This document shows, in pieces, positions 1 through 9,224 of a DNA stretch of 12,824 nt. The stretch is from the NCBI GenBank assembly GCA_002284615.2, contig MU070260.1, forward strand, positions 107,532 through 120,355, read 5' to 3'. Position numbers and translations under genes: made by a program. Numbering within the stretch: the stretch's first letter is position 1; every line of letters begins with the position of its first letter. The notes under the pieces are model-generated. The model did not search any database. It had not been told where the DNA came from and saw only the letters and a program-made list of their open reading frames with translations. Source of the stretch: Dunaliella salina. Its lineage: Eukaryota; Chlorophyta; Chlorophyceae; Chlamydomonadales; Dunaliellaceae.

Positions 1-92
1 TATATCACAATATTATATATATGTTCATCGTCTTCACCTGTGTACTAGTTCGACAACATGCCTGTGCTTGCATGCTTGCACACACTTCAACA

Positions 93-335
93 CCCATTTC
101 CTTTTCACTTACATCGTTACAGTACCTCCCCCCGTTGGAGCCGAACGCCCACGGAGGCGAATCAAGGTGCTGCAAGGCGTACCCGACCAAAGTCGAAGCC
201 GTGCGAGCAACTGCCTCCCCCAGGACTCGAAACCCGGTTCATTCGCTACCAAGTTGTAACGGTGGCTGTGAAAACGAATTGCGCCCCGAATGACGCTGGT
301 TGCATCCCCATTTCCTTTTCACTTACATCGTTACA
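93..335 (+). repeat. 29-bp exact direct repeat pair
   Basis: The 29 bases at 93-121 recur exactly at 307-335, with repeat starts 214 bp apart. Each copy starts CCCATTTCC and ends CATCGTTACA. The DNA between them is not repetitive. The pair could be short direct repeats from an insertion or a relic of local duplication. The copies lack the TG...CA ends expected of LTRs, and neither interpretation is proven. Confidence 0.75.
200..262 (-). repeat. tRNA-like / SINE-head relic
   Basis: On the minus strand, 223-234 reads GGTTTCGAGTCC. This resembles the RNA polymerase III B box GGTTCGANTCC with one extra T. The upstream minus-strand stretch TTGGTAGCGAATG is A-box-like but too close for a functional tRNA, and no cloverleaf can be drawn. 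It is best read as a decayed tRNA-derived SINE fragment; chance is possible. Confidence 0.3.
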
Positions 336-471
336 CTATTCTGAGTGCCTTAAAGACATTTTGAGAGATTATGGGGATGTTTGGAGATCTAAGGGATCTT
401 GGTTCCTGTCCCAACTCCCAAGTCGATATTGAGATTGCAACCCGCCATAGTTCTATGTGGAAAAGGTATGC

Positions 472-526
472 ATGTCAAAGTAACGTCCACTACGTTCGAT
501 CGGTGGTAACTAATCATTTCAATCCA
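472..526 (+). repeat. Diverged direct copy of segment at 3241-3296
   Basis: This stretch aligns with 3241-3296. Both contain ATGTCAAA, then ACGTCC, then GTTCGATCGG, then GGTA, with scattered substitutions. The other copy lies immediately upstream of the BED-finger start codon inside the hAT element. This copy is outside that element and is not followed by BED coding. It may be a leader fragment of a third family member. Confidence 0.55.
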
Positions 527-1048
527 AGAAGCTCACCCTTTATGCAAACGAGAGGAATGGATTTATATATGTATGGGCCCCATCGGAGAGGGTGGTTGGT
601 GGGTGGTCCTTCATGGGGATTCGGACTTTTTGGGATATCCCCCCTCCAGAATTTTCTTGAGCCACTTTCTTGAAGTTTTAAATACACCAATATTCCTGAG
701 CTCGGGACCTGTCGATTGGCACCCTCTTCCTGCAAATTGAGTAAAAGGGGGGGGGGNGGGGGGGGTCTGTGTGCATGGCTAAGAGTCGGTGCCTAGCGCG
801 CAAGGGTCCGAGCAGCATGGGGTGTGGAGGCAAACATCGAGCAAATCAGTCCAAACTCCTAGGACAGTGACAATGTATGATGAACTCTTGCTTGGTGAAA
901 TAGGGAGGGCAATTTGTGGACTTGCAAGCCAATTGCGGGTGTCTAGAAGGGCAGGTTTGCATAGGCGTCCGCTTCTTAGTTTTTGCCCCATAACTCTGCT
1001 GCGACTCAATATATTTCATTGCGCTGGGTATGCTGGTTGATAGCAATT
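527..1048. other. No gene seen; G-run with ambiguous base
   Basis: Nothing convincingly coding is visible. A homopolymer G run occupies 747-765 with an undetermined base at 757, which points to an assembly or read-through problem in a poly-G tract. The rest is unremarkable single-copy-looking sequence up to the transposon target site at 1049. Confidence 0.5.
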
Positions 1049-1056
1049 GAAAAGAG
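1049..1056. repeat. Left target-site duplication of hAT element
   Basis: The octamer GAAAAGAG immediately precedes the left terminal inverted repeat. TAAAAGAG immediately follows the right one (3804-3811), matching at 7 of 8 positions. An 8-bp target duplication is the known signature of hAT transposition. The single difference is consistent with mutation after insertion. Confidence 0.75.
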
Positions 1057-1073
1057 CAGGGTTGGGTCATTCG
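1057..1073 (+). repeat. Left terminal inverted repeat of hAT element
   Basis: The 17 bases starting CAGGGTTGGG are the exact reverse complement of 3787-3803. They abut the 8-bp target duplication on the outside. Confidence 0.85.
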
Positions 1074-1109
1074 CGGGCCTGGGAGTTACCGTTTGCGTAT
1101 ATGCGTGTA

Positions 1110-1310
1110 GAATACGCGTAATCGCTTATGTATGCGAATTTAGAGGGCCGTCAGAATGTTGCATTTCGCTACCAGATGCAATTACCATGATAACTGTGTT
1201 GATTACCAGTCTGGAAATCGAGCAGAAATCGGTTGGTAACGCTTTTGCAGTAACCGGTCCAGAAACCCTTCAATAAACGCTCTCTCGATTACCAGGCTGG
1301 TAAGCAGAGC
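1110..1310. promoter_or_regulatory. GATTAC/GTAATC motif cluster, left subterminal
   Basis: Short variants of GATTACC, GTAATC and GGTAAC recur in both orientations here: cgtaatcgc near 1117, aattacca near 1183, gattaccag near 1201, ggtaac near 1236 and gattaccaggctggtaa near 1290. Clusters of short subterminal motifs are known binding platforms for hAT transposases. That role is inferred from position only. Confidence 0.4.
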
Positions 1311-1322
1311 ATTAATCAAGAG

Positions 1323-1323
<1 letters not shown>

Positions 1324-1388
<65 letters not shown>
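1324..1388 (+). repeat. (TG)32 microsatellite
   Basis: An uninterrupted TG dinucleotide tract of about 65 bp lies inside the transposon's long left arm. It accounts for the poly-Cys/Val and poly-His/Thr ORFs on the two strands, which are artefacts. Confidence 0.97.
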
Positions 1389-1389
<1 letters not shown>

Positions 1390-2020
1390 AGCTTGATCGT
1401 GTTCGGAAGTTTCGGGCTTGCTCGGAGTATCCCGATCCATACGGAATTCGCATGCAGGTGTGTTGGATTTGCATTCGCACTTGAAACGCTAGTTGGTTGG
1501 AATGAATACAAATTATTGATCGATTTCACCGCATGCTTGCTGGCCTGCAGCAATGTTTGTTTAACCAATCCAGTGAGCTCCCCACCGCTCCCCAACCCTC
1601 AAGATACACACACTGTCCACATCTAAAGGTATCTGGAGCAGCTGCAGATTGCGGCAGACGCGCAATTGCAGTGCATCACCAGGAGCAACCTTAGTGAAAG
1701 TTTCAGGAAGGGTCCTCCTTTCCCCTTTCTTCTCTCTCCGCATGCTTGATGTGTTGAGGCTTGCACTTATCATGCGATGTCCGTCCGGTGTAGGTGCGCC
1801 CCGCGCGCACATGCCGCACGCGTGCTGCGGGAGAAGGAGATGCCCGACGGCAATCACAATTACACAGCCACACAGCCAAGCGGTCGCCAACTTGGATGGG
1901 AACTGGATTGTAGCTCTAGAAATGATGGCCAGCGAGGTCCTTGCCGCTTGAAGGCAGCAGTCCAGAAACCTCTCAGACGACCAGAATAGGACCAAACCTT
2001 TTGTCATTTTCTTTTACTCC
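1389..2020. other. Interior of transposon arm, no gene
   Basis: This is moderately GC-rich interior sequence of the hAT element. Overlapping ORFs of 70-150 codons occur on both strands, but none shows a family motif, a hydrophobic pattern or a consistent splice structure. Nothing else is recognisable. Confidence 0.45.
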
Positions 2021-2024
2021 CTGA

Positions 2025-2265
2025 TTTCTAGTAACCACACAGCTGGAATCGACGCTAGTTCTAAAAATCGATTTCTAGAAACCCAGAAGGTAATCAGTGA
2101 TTTCTTGTAATGGAAATGGAAATACATACAGTAATCAGTGCTTACCATACCTATCACTCTCCAGTTTCCAGTAATCATCGATTACTTTTGAAGTTTCATT
2201 ATAATTGCTAGAAATCGATTTCTTCGCATTACCGAGAAAACAGGTGGAAGTGATTTGGTAATGAA
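2025..2265. promoter_or_regulatory. Second GATTAC/GTAATC and AAATCGATTT cluster
   Basis: The motifs GTAATCA and CGATTAC recur near 2090, 2131 and 2171, and palindromic AAATCGATTT cores occur near 2065 and 2214. AGAAATCGATTTCT at 2212-2225 is a perfect 14-bp palindrome. The motif vocabulary matches the cluster at 1110-1310, more than 700 bp away, which suggests a common origin. Protein binding is inferred, not shown. Confidence 0.4.
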
Positions 2266-2380
2266 AAACAACTTTCCGATGGCCATTTTGGGGAGGGAGG
2301 GTTTTGGGTGGGGGGAGCCCGGATTCGAACCTTGGACCCCAGCCGGGCCCGCCGAACCACCCCCCGCCACCCCCACAGAC
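2261..2380 (-). repeat. SINE-like module with B box, copy 1
   Basis: On the minus strand, 2321-2331 reads GGTTCGAATCC, a perfect polymerase III B box, within a GC-rich tRNA-like stretch. Similarity to 11341-11450 covers a GAAAAAC motif, GGCCATTTTGGG, an AGGGAGGG-like stretch and the CCTTGG region. In both places the module lies to the left of BED-like coding and a hAT right end. It may therefore be part of the transposon family rather than an independent SINE. No full tRNA fold is present. Confidence 0.5.
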
Positions 2381-2439
2381 ATCTAACTAGTATGCGTTGC
2401 TAAAAGGAACGATCGGTCCAATGATGGTAGGCTGGTAGG

Positions 2440-2905
2440 TTTGAACTTAACATTTGAACTTTAAGCGTGAACATTAGTCCTCATCCTCAACTTGAACAGA
2501 AGACCCTGAACCAAAAGTGATAACCCAATGCATATGTTAACCTCAAACGTCAAGTTTGAACCTATGGTCCTTGCATGTATGTCTGAATTTGTAACTTGGG
2601 TGACACAATCCTGCAAAGGCTGTGCGAAAAACATGCCTCTTGCAGAGATTATGTAAGGACATGCATGGGCACAATCGTGCAAAGACCCTGCAAGAATAAA
2701 GGGTGAAGCGCGTGTGCAAAAACATCGGATACTTGTCCATGTCCGTGCCCGTGTCCGTGTCCATGTGAGAGCCAAAACTCCAACGTTAAACCTAAGTGTA
2801 ATGTTAACCTGTAATGTTCACCTTCTGCGTTAACCATAACCTCGAACAATATGCTCGACCATCAACCTCACACGTCAACCTTACACGTTGTGCTTGCTCA
2901 CAAGT
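2440..2905. repeat. Degenerate GTTAACC-rich stretch with hexamer run
   Basis: Irregular variants of GTTAACCT, AACGTCAA and TGAAC recur throughout. TCAAAC and GTTTGA at 2543-2559 form a 6-bp stem. Five tandem hexamers of the type GTCCRT occupy 2735-2764, explaining the Gly-His repeat ORF on the minus strand. No gene is supported. Confidence 0.4.
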
Positions 2906-3240
2906 CATTACGGCTCCTTAATCATGCTCCATGGTAATTTTCAAAGCTTTTTGCTAAATAATTTTCTGAATCCATGAACTCCCAACCAGAAACTGTTTCC
3001 GTTTCTGGTTTACTGCAACAAGCTCAGCTGAGGCGGGCATGGCCTTCCTGCTTACATAATCATTATTCAAATAAGTCAAAAAGAGGTTCCGTGTCTCTGC
3101 AAATACTGCATTGCAGATGGTCCGGTTGGAAGGGAAGTTCCGGCCTTTCATTAGACTCAACAGAGGGCGCTTAAACAGATAGTCAGGAATCTTTCTATCT
3201 ACTCACAAGAGCGTCCGCTGTTCCTTAGTACTATGTGCAA

Positions 3241-3296
3241 ATGTCAAAAGATACGTCCGCTAAGTTCGATCGGCGGTAGCCGATCGTTCCAAATAT
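3241..3296 (+). repeat. Leader segment shared with 472-526
   Basis: This is the second copy of the diverged direct repeat. It ends at the first codon of the BED remnant (ATG at 3295), so it probably represents the 5' leader of the original transposase gene. Confidence 0.5.
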
Positions 3297-3773
3297 GCCA
3301 AAAGAAAAGGGTCCTGAGTGGAATTATGTCACACCTGTTCAGCCTAAAGGCACGGATGGGGCCAAGCAGAGCAAGAACAAGTGCAAACTGTGTGAGCATG
3401 TGTACCATGGTGGTGTCTGCGCATCAGACAGCATCTCTTGCAAGTTGCTGGCTCTGGGGTGGCCAGCTGCACAGCACCTGGGGAGCAGCTGGAGCCAGTG
3501 AAGAAGGTGATGCAGCAGATAGAGCAAAAGAGCAAGCAGAAGGAGCAGCAAGAAGCAAAAGACCGACAGCTCGACAGGGCAATGGCTTCAGCATCAGCGG
3601 TGGCAGCCCCAGCGAAGAAGAAGAAGACCCATTTTTATGCAAGACTTCGGAAAAATGGGAACCGAAGGCGGGCTGGGCCTGCTCAGCAATTTTCACTGAC
3701 GAATTTTTTCCGCACACTCCAACCAGCGGATTTTACGATTCACAAATTTAAGGCCATTTTTAGCGTTCTTTAA
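3295..3773 (+). pseudogene. BED zinc-finger transposase remnant (hAT), frameshifted
   Basis: From ATG 3295 the frame begins MPKEKGPEWNYVTPV and continues to NKCKLCEHVYHGGV. This gives the tryptophan (residue 9) and the C-x2-C pair (residues 30 and 33) of a BED-type DNA-binding finger. The region that should supply the zinc-binding histidines is disrupted. BED-like coding resumes in another frame near 3438 (GSGVASCTAPGEQ), so an indel lies roughly between 3420 and 3450. The second frame has an Lys/Glu/Gln-rich linker, a KKKK cluster, then RRAGPAQQF, resembling the basic linker that normally precedes the hAT catalytic core. It stops at 3773, 30 bp before the transposon's right end, with no core. 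The product would be a DNA-binding fragment at most. Expression is unknown. Confidence 0.65.
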
Positions 3774-3786
3774 AATACGCGTATCA

Positions 3787-3803
3787 CGAATGACCCAACC
3801 CTG
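3787..3803 (-). repeat. Right terminal inverted repeat of hAT element
   Basis: This is the exact reverse complement of 1057-1073, followed at 3804-3811 by TAAAAGAG, the right copy of the target duplication. The terminal 50 bp also align with the end at 12379. Confidence 0.85.
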
Positions 3804-3811
3804 TAAAAGAG
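3804..3811. repeat. Right target-site duplication of hAT element
   Basis: TAAAAGAG matches the left flank GAAAAGAG (1049-1056) at 7 of 8 positions, directly abutting the right terminal repeat. Confidence 0.75.
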
Positions 3812-4460
3812 GAGCAGATTGGAACCCTTTTCGTTGGGAGAGGGGCAGTATTTGGAGAGGGGGGGGGGTCCTTTTGCCATAAGTTTTGGGCCTCCTGCCG
3901 AGATTTTTGATATGATGTCCACTTCTTTTTTTAATGTCCTCTTGTTCACCTGGACTGATCTTTTTTCTTAAGCACACGCTGACTGTTTCCTGATGGCAAT
4001 CTCTGCACGTGTTATTTACACGTTTTGATGACAAAGGAACAGCACAAGATAAAACCTTTTCAAATCACACCCAAACTCACACCCACACCCAATATCAAGG
4101 ATAAAGGTCACCTCACAACCTCTAACTCTGTTCAAAGGAACTTGCGCAAGGATGCATTGATAATAGAGGAATCAGAAATGGCAAAGATCCGTGTGACAAT
4201 CTTGTTTTTAGGTGCTATTCCATAGAAACACACACCAACACGTCATCATGTCTTGCTCATTTGCGGAGAATGTTGTGGTATTACATGAAATGCTCCCTGG
4301 CAAGCGCTTCCTATGAACCTCACATACCCTTGTGACTTAGGGTCGAAGATGCTTCCCTCAATCCAACTTCACTATCTTCAATACTAATACTAGAGAGACA
4401 TGTGACTCTTCGTCCAAGAAATTTCTCCTGGACATGCTTGTGGTGCCAAAGAAGCAAAGA
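3812..4460. other. No gene seen between transposon and duplication
   Basis: The sequence contains a poly-G tract near 3861-3870 and short ORFs without recognisable motifs on both strands. No splice-bounded exon, repeat or structured RNA was found. Confidence 0.45.
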
Positions 4461-4603
4461 CCAGCAGGTGCCGAACAAAGCTGCTGGCATTCAGGCTTCA
4501 AACACATACACCTCCAACCAGTACGACTCTGCCAGCACGTGCCAAACAAAGCTGCTGGCATTCAGGCTTCAAACACATACACCTCCAACCAGCACGACTC
4601 TGC
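4461..4603 (+). repeat. 71-bp tandem duplication, two copies
   Basis: Positions 4461-4531 and 4532-4603 are near-identical tandem copies with a 71-bp period; for example GTGCC starts at 4468 and again at 4539. Only a few substitutions separate them. The period is not a multiple of three, so an ORF across the pair changes frame between copies, which argues against coding. Confidence 0.9.
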
Positions 4604-6680
<2,077 letters not shown>

Positions 6681-6686
6681 ATTCAC

Positions 6687-6719
6687 TAGGAGGCTGGCCC
6701 CATGCACTGCCAATGTTTC
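6687..6719 (-). repeat. Partial duplicate of exon end at 6791-6823
   Basis: Eleven codons ending at a GTGAAT donor-like sequence match the last eleven codons of the exon at 6791-6916, which end at GTGAGT. The offset is 104 bp. Identity is 25 of 33 bases. Five of the seven differing codons are synonymous, giving ETLAVHGASLL versus EALAVNGASLL. A CAG acceptor at 6731-6729 would make 6687-6728 a phase-0 mini-exon after a 62-nt intron. It may be a duplicated, alternative or dead exon fragment. Confidence 0.45.
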
Positions 6720-6790
6720 GATCATAGTCTGTCACACAGCCTTCTTCCAAGCCTTTGCTACAACCCATCACAAAAAACCATAGCACTCAC

Positions 6791-6916
6791 CAGGAGACTT
6801 GCCCCATTAACTGCTAGTGCTTCCAGCAGTGGGTGCGTGAAGCCACTCTTTGCATACAAGGTGGTGTATCCTCCAGCAAGTAAGATGCGCAAAGGAATGA
6901 GCCAAGGAATGCGAAC
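6791..6916 (-). CDS. Exon 4 of predicted membrane-protein gene
   Basis: The acceptor TGTGATTACAG precedes GTTCGC at 6916, and the donor CTCCTG|GTGAGT ends the exon at 6791. The exon is 126 nt, exactly 42 codons in phase 0. The peptide begins VRIPWLIPLRILLAGGYTT, a likely membrane-inserted stretch, and continues with YAKSGFTHPLLEALAV. Both splice sites match consensus well. The last eleven codons recur in degenerate form at 6687-6719. This is the most convincing exon in the window. Confidence 0.6.
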
Positions 6917-7250
6917 CTGTAATCACAAAATGTGAAGTGTGAGCATTTAAGAAACGTCCCCCTCACCTTTGAAGCCTCACAAAATTTGAGGCACATGCAA
7001 TGTGGGCTGTGCGCAAACAAATTGAAAAATTCCAGGATGCAGATGGATATAAGGCCCACGCAAGAGCCTTAGATGGGTATGCTTGGCATCAGAGCAATCA
7101 ATGCCCATTTGAGAGGGAGAGTAAGGAAAGGAAATTACCTAGGGAGAGGAAAGCAAGCAAAGGATGCGGCCAACCATGTTGCGGTTGGAGCCATGCTAAG
7201 GGTGTTGATTGTGTGTCGTGTGTAGAGCCATTTTGGCCCTTAAAGTGTAC

Positions 7251-7293
7251 CTGATACCGAAGCACAAAAAAGCCATGCAACATGTAGACAATG
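7251..7293 (-). CDS. Exon 3 of predicted membrane-protein gene
   Basis: The donor is CGGTATCAG|GTACAC at 7251. Two acceptors are possible. GAG ending at 7294 gives a 43-nt exon that fits the phase-2 end of the upstream exon. TAG ending at 7305, after a C-rich tract, gives 54 nt in phase 0. Both keep the same frame, coding IVYMLHGFFVLRYQ, a hydrophobic segment leading into the next exon. The first was chosen because it joins the upstream exon without a frameshift; the second has the better pyrimidine tract. Confidence 0.45.
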
Positions 7294-7569
7294 CTCAACG
7301 TGGACTAGGGGGATGGCAGGTCATTGCTTCTTCGCAAGAGCTCCAAGTTTTCCACCCTCTCTAACGAGCGTTAACAGTGTGCAAACAAGCCTACCATGCA
7401 GAGAGTGCCCATGATGCACACCAAAGAAATAATTCGCTGCAACCATGCTTCAGCAGTGCAGCCCAAAAATAATTATCTTTTATAACTACGCATCATCCGC
7501 GCAGGGGCACACTTGACCAGTCATACCTGTTGCTGTCCGAAATGTTGATTTTTCACAACCACGCACCCA

Positions 7570-7812
7570 CGAAATAAATTTAAAAAGATAAATAGAAAAA
7601 TAAATAAATAACAAAATAACAAAATAAATAAATATATATATAGGTATTTAAATTAAAAAACGATTAATTAATTAAATATTAATATATTAATGATATATAA
7701 TATATTAATTAAATAACGTTTAATGTATTAATAATTAATTACATATACATACGTACATACATACAAACATACATATATTTTAATTATTTATGTGTTTATG
7801 TATTTTTACGTG
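7570..7812. repeat. AT-rich intronic microsatellite region
   Basis: This block is almost entirely A and T, with AAAT-type repeats (about 7575-7640), ATTAAT palindromes (about 7660-7735) and ACAT/ATAC repeats (about 7741-7785). It lies within the predicted intron between exons 2 and 3 of the minus-strand gene. No coding is possible because of dense stops. Confidence 0.8.
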
Positions 7813-7874
7813 CACGCAGTCACCATGCAAGGAAAAAAATTATTTACGCGTTGTTGTTTATTTCTGCACGGTAC

Positions 7875-8014
7875 CTGAAAATTGAAGCCGAAAATCGTAC
7901 GATGCCCTCGACACTTGGGTGTCCATCCCCTTTCAAGAGCATTGGTTCAAGCACACTTACAATCCATTTCCAACGTAAGAATGAGAGTGTTCTACAGGCA
8001 CTTAAAAGAACCCA
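7875..8014 (-). CDS. Exon 2 of predicted membrane-protein gene
   Basis: The acceptor AAAACAG precedes TGGGTT at 8014, and the donor TTTTCAG|GTACCG ends the exon at 7875. The exon is 140 nt, 46 codons plus two bases, joining phase 0 upstream and phase 2 downstream. It codes WVLLSACRTLSFLRWKWI, then a segment with VSVLEPMLLKGDGHPSVEG and RFSASIF. An alternative acceptor (CCTGTAG, 8001-7999) looks better by sequence but breaks the frame with exon 1. An internal strong donor (ATT|GTAAGTG near 7960) could give a shorter isoform. Boundaries are therefore less certain than those of exons 1 and 4. Confidence 0.45.
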
Positions 8015-8592
8015 CTGTTTTGGGGTTTGGACACCATTGTGTACACATGGTTTAGCTAATGTAAAACAATCATGCATAACTCCAAGCAACAAGGCAAATC
8101 AGAAAAAAATGCAGCAGCCCATGAGGATAAATGTTTGCAACGAAAAGGGTTGAACTGAGTATGCCAGGCATGATCATGCTAAACCCATATTAAATTTGGT
8201 CCTTGCACACTCACACTCAGAATGCCAGCACTGCTTTCTTTACAGCTCCTGTGCATAGTATGGAGGGAGCCAAACCAGTGCTTGGACCAGCATGGCTTGT
8301 GGGAATTCTTGTGTTATTAATTCAAAAAGCATCACTCTAGTGACAAACAGCTTCCACCATGGTTTGCTCTGCACCTGGCTGCCCAACAACAACCCTTGCC
8401 CACATTACCTTCATTAGCAATGAGTCAACATGCGCAAACAAGGAGTGAACAAACCCATGCCCAACCCATGCCCAAGATGCACTGATTGAAACTTGTCAAT
8501 GCAGCTGATGAACATGCATTCCACTAACATTACAATTGATGCACAATCCAAGGGTTGTTGTGCACACAAATACAGGCATTGTGTATACTCAC
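8015..8592 (-). other. Predicted intron 1 of membrane-protein gene
   Basis: This 578-bp interval starts GTGAGT on the minus strand and ends AAAACAG. It contains no other convincing exon or repeat. Short open frames on either strand show no motif. Confidence 0.4.
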
Positions 8593-8742
8593 AGGTTCGA
8601 GGCAGCTCACGACGAAGACCTCCAGAATTGCTTCAGTTCGACATTTGTACACAACACTGAAACTGGATGGGATAGGTAGCAAGCCACAGCCGAGGGAGAG
8701 CAAGGTAATCAGACGCCCCAAAAAAGCAATGACAGCAAAAAC
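8593..8742 (-). CDS. Exon 1 (first visible) of predicted membrane-protein gene
   Basis: The acceptor TTACTTGCAG precedes GTTTTT at 8742, and the donor GAACCT|GTGAGT ends the exon at 8593. The exon is 150 nt, exactly 50 codons in phase 0. The peptide starts VFAVIAFLGRLITLLSLGCG, a strongly hydrophobic segment. It then has a more polar stretch with VYKCRTEAILE and ends FVVSCLEP. The clean acceptor means at least one upstream exon should exist, but I could not place it within 8760-9300. Confidence 0.58.
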
Positions 8743-9219
8743 CTGCAAGTAACGGATACAGAAACTGTTTGCATTACCTTACTTCATAAGACAGCAAGCT
8801 TTGTGACACATTATAGGTCTGCAAACCATCGAAGGCAGGCGAACACCCAAAAGGAATCCATAGAGCGGCCGTTGGGCGTGGCTTTGGAAGTGCAGACGGA
8901 ATAGGTGCATGTTTATATTGATGTCAAAACTGGTGTTTCAAGTAATCAAAGCCAGTGCAGAACCCCAAGAGCTGCACCTACACATCAATCTAGGCAGAAA
9001 GAGAGCACTTGGTCAAAAAGGGCATGCCTCCACACCCGAAACTTATCTACAGTACTTCCTTCTTCTGCATTGTAGTTCCTTTTTCTGCTTTTGACTCAGT
9101 TTTACTACCCCTCGATACACACTCGTGACACGTCAAGGAAATTATGTAGATTTCCTGCATAATCCATTTTGACAACCTTGGGTCAGCTCAGCCTAGCTAC
9201 ATGTGAGGAGTTAACGCCT
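8743..9219. other. No exon confidently found upstream of the minus gene
   Basis: A minus-strand open stretch around 8785-8880 ends at a GAA|GTAAGG donor in the right phase. The implied intron to 8743 would be only about 40 nt, too short to trust. The plus strand has one short ORF (8909-9094) without motifs. Otherwise nothing is recognisable. Confidence 0.35.
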
Positions 9220-9224
9220 TGCTG

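Larger units (their letters stand above)
1..470. other. Non-coding flank with repeats
   Basis: No reading frame here looks like a real protein. The segment holds a 29-bp direct repeat (93-121 and 307-335) and a tRNA-like B-box relic on the minus strand near 223-234. The first 25 bases are AT-rich. Overlapping short ORFs in several frames show no family motif or splice pattern. Confidence 0.5.
1057..3803 (+). mobile_element. hAT-type DNA transposon, non-autonomous
   Basis: The ends are 17-bp perfect terminal inverted repeats, CAGGGTTGGGTCATTCG at 1057-1073 and its reverse complement at 3787-3803. They are flanked by an 8-bp target duplication with one mismatch. CAGGG-type ends, 8-bp duplications and a BED zinc finger are all known hAT-superfamily features. 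A subterminal ATACGCGTA also occurs near both ends (around 1112 and 3777). Inside are motif clusters, a (TG)32 tract, a SINE-like module and a BED remnant on the plus strand near the right end. The RNase H-like catalytic core and the C-terminal dimerisation domain are absent, so the element could only have moved with transposase from elsewhere. The 2.7-kb length suggests internal deletion plus possible nested insertions. Assignment to hAT is strong; subfamily is unknown. Confidence 0.8.
6791..8742 (-). other. Predicted split gene, multi-pass membrane protein, partial
   Basis: Four minus-strand exons (8593-8742, 7875-8014, 7251-7293 and 6791-6916) join through GT-AG introns of 578, 581 and 334 bp with phases 0, 2 and 0. 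Frame is kept throughout and there is no stop. The roughly 153-residue product is hydrophobic, with candidate membrane segments at about residues 1-25, 95-110 and 112-130, so it is probably an integral membrane protein. I do not recognise the family. No start codon or upstream exon was established, so the N-terminus is probably missing. The C-terminus is also uncertain: reading through the last donor adds about ten codons to a stop near 6758. The middle intron contains the AT-rich tract at 7570-7810. Junction quality makes a real gene likely, but no transcript evidence is available. Confidence 0.55.

Noticed and set aside
1203..1626. 130- and 99-codon ORFs on opposite strands
   Set aside because: They owe their length to the (TG)32 tract. 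The flanking parts are transposon arm sequence without motifs.
8785..8890. Possible upstream exon of the minus-strand gene ending GAA|GTAAGG
   Set aside because: Its phase fits, but the intron to 8743 would be only about 40 nt and the peptide has no supporting feature.
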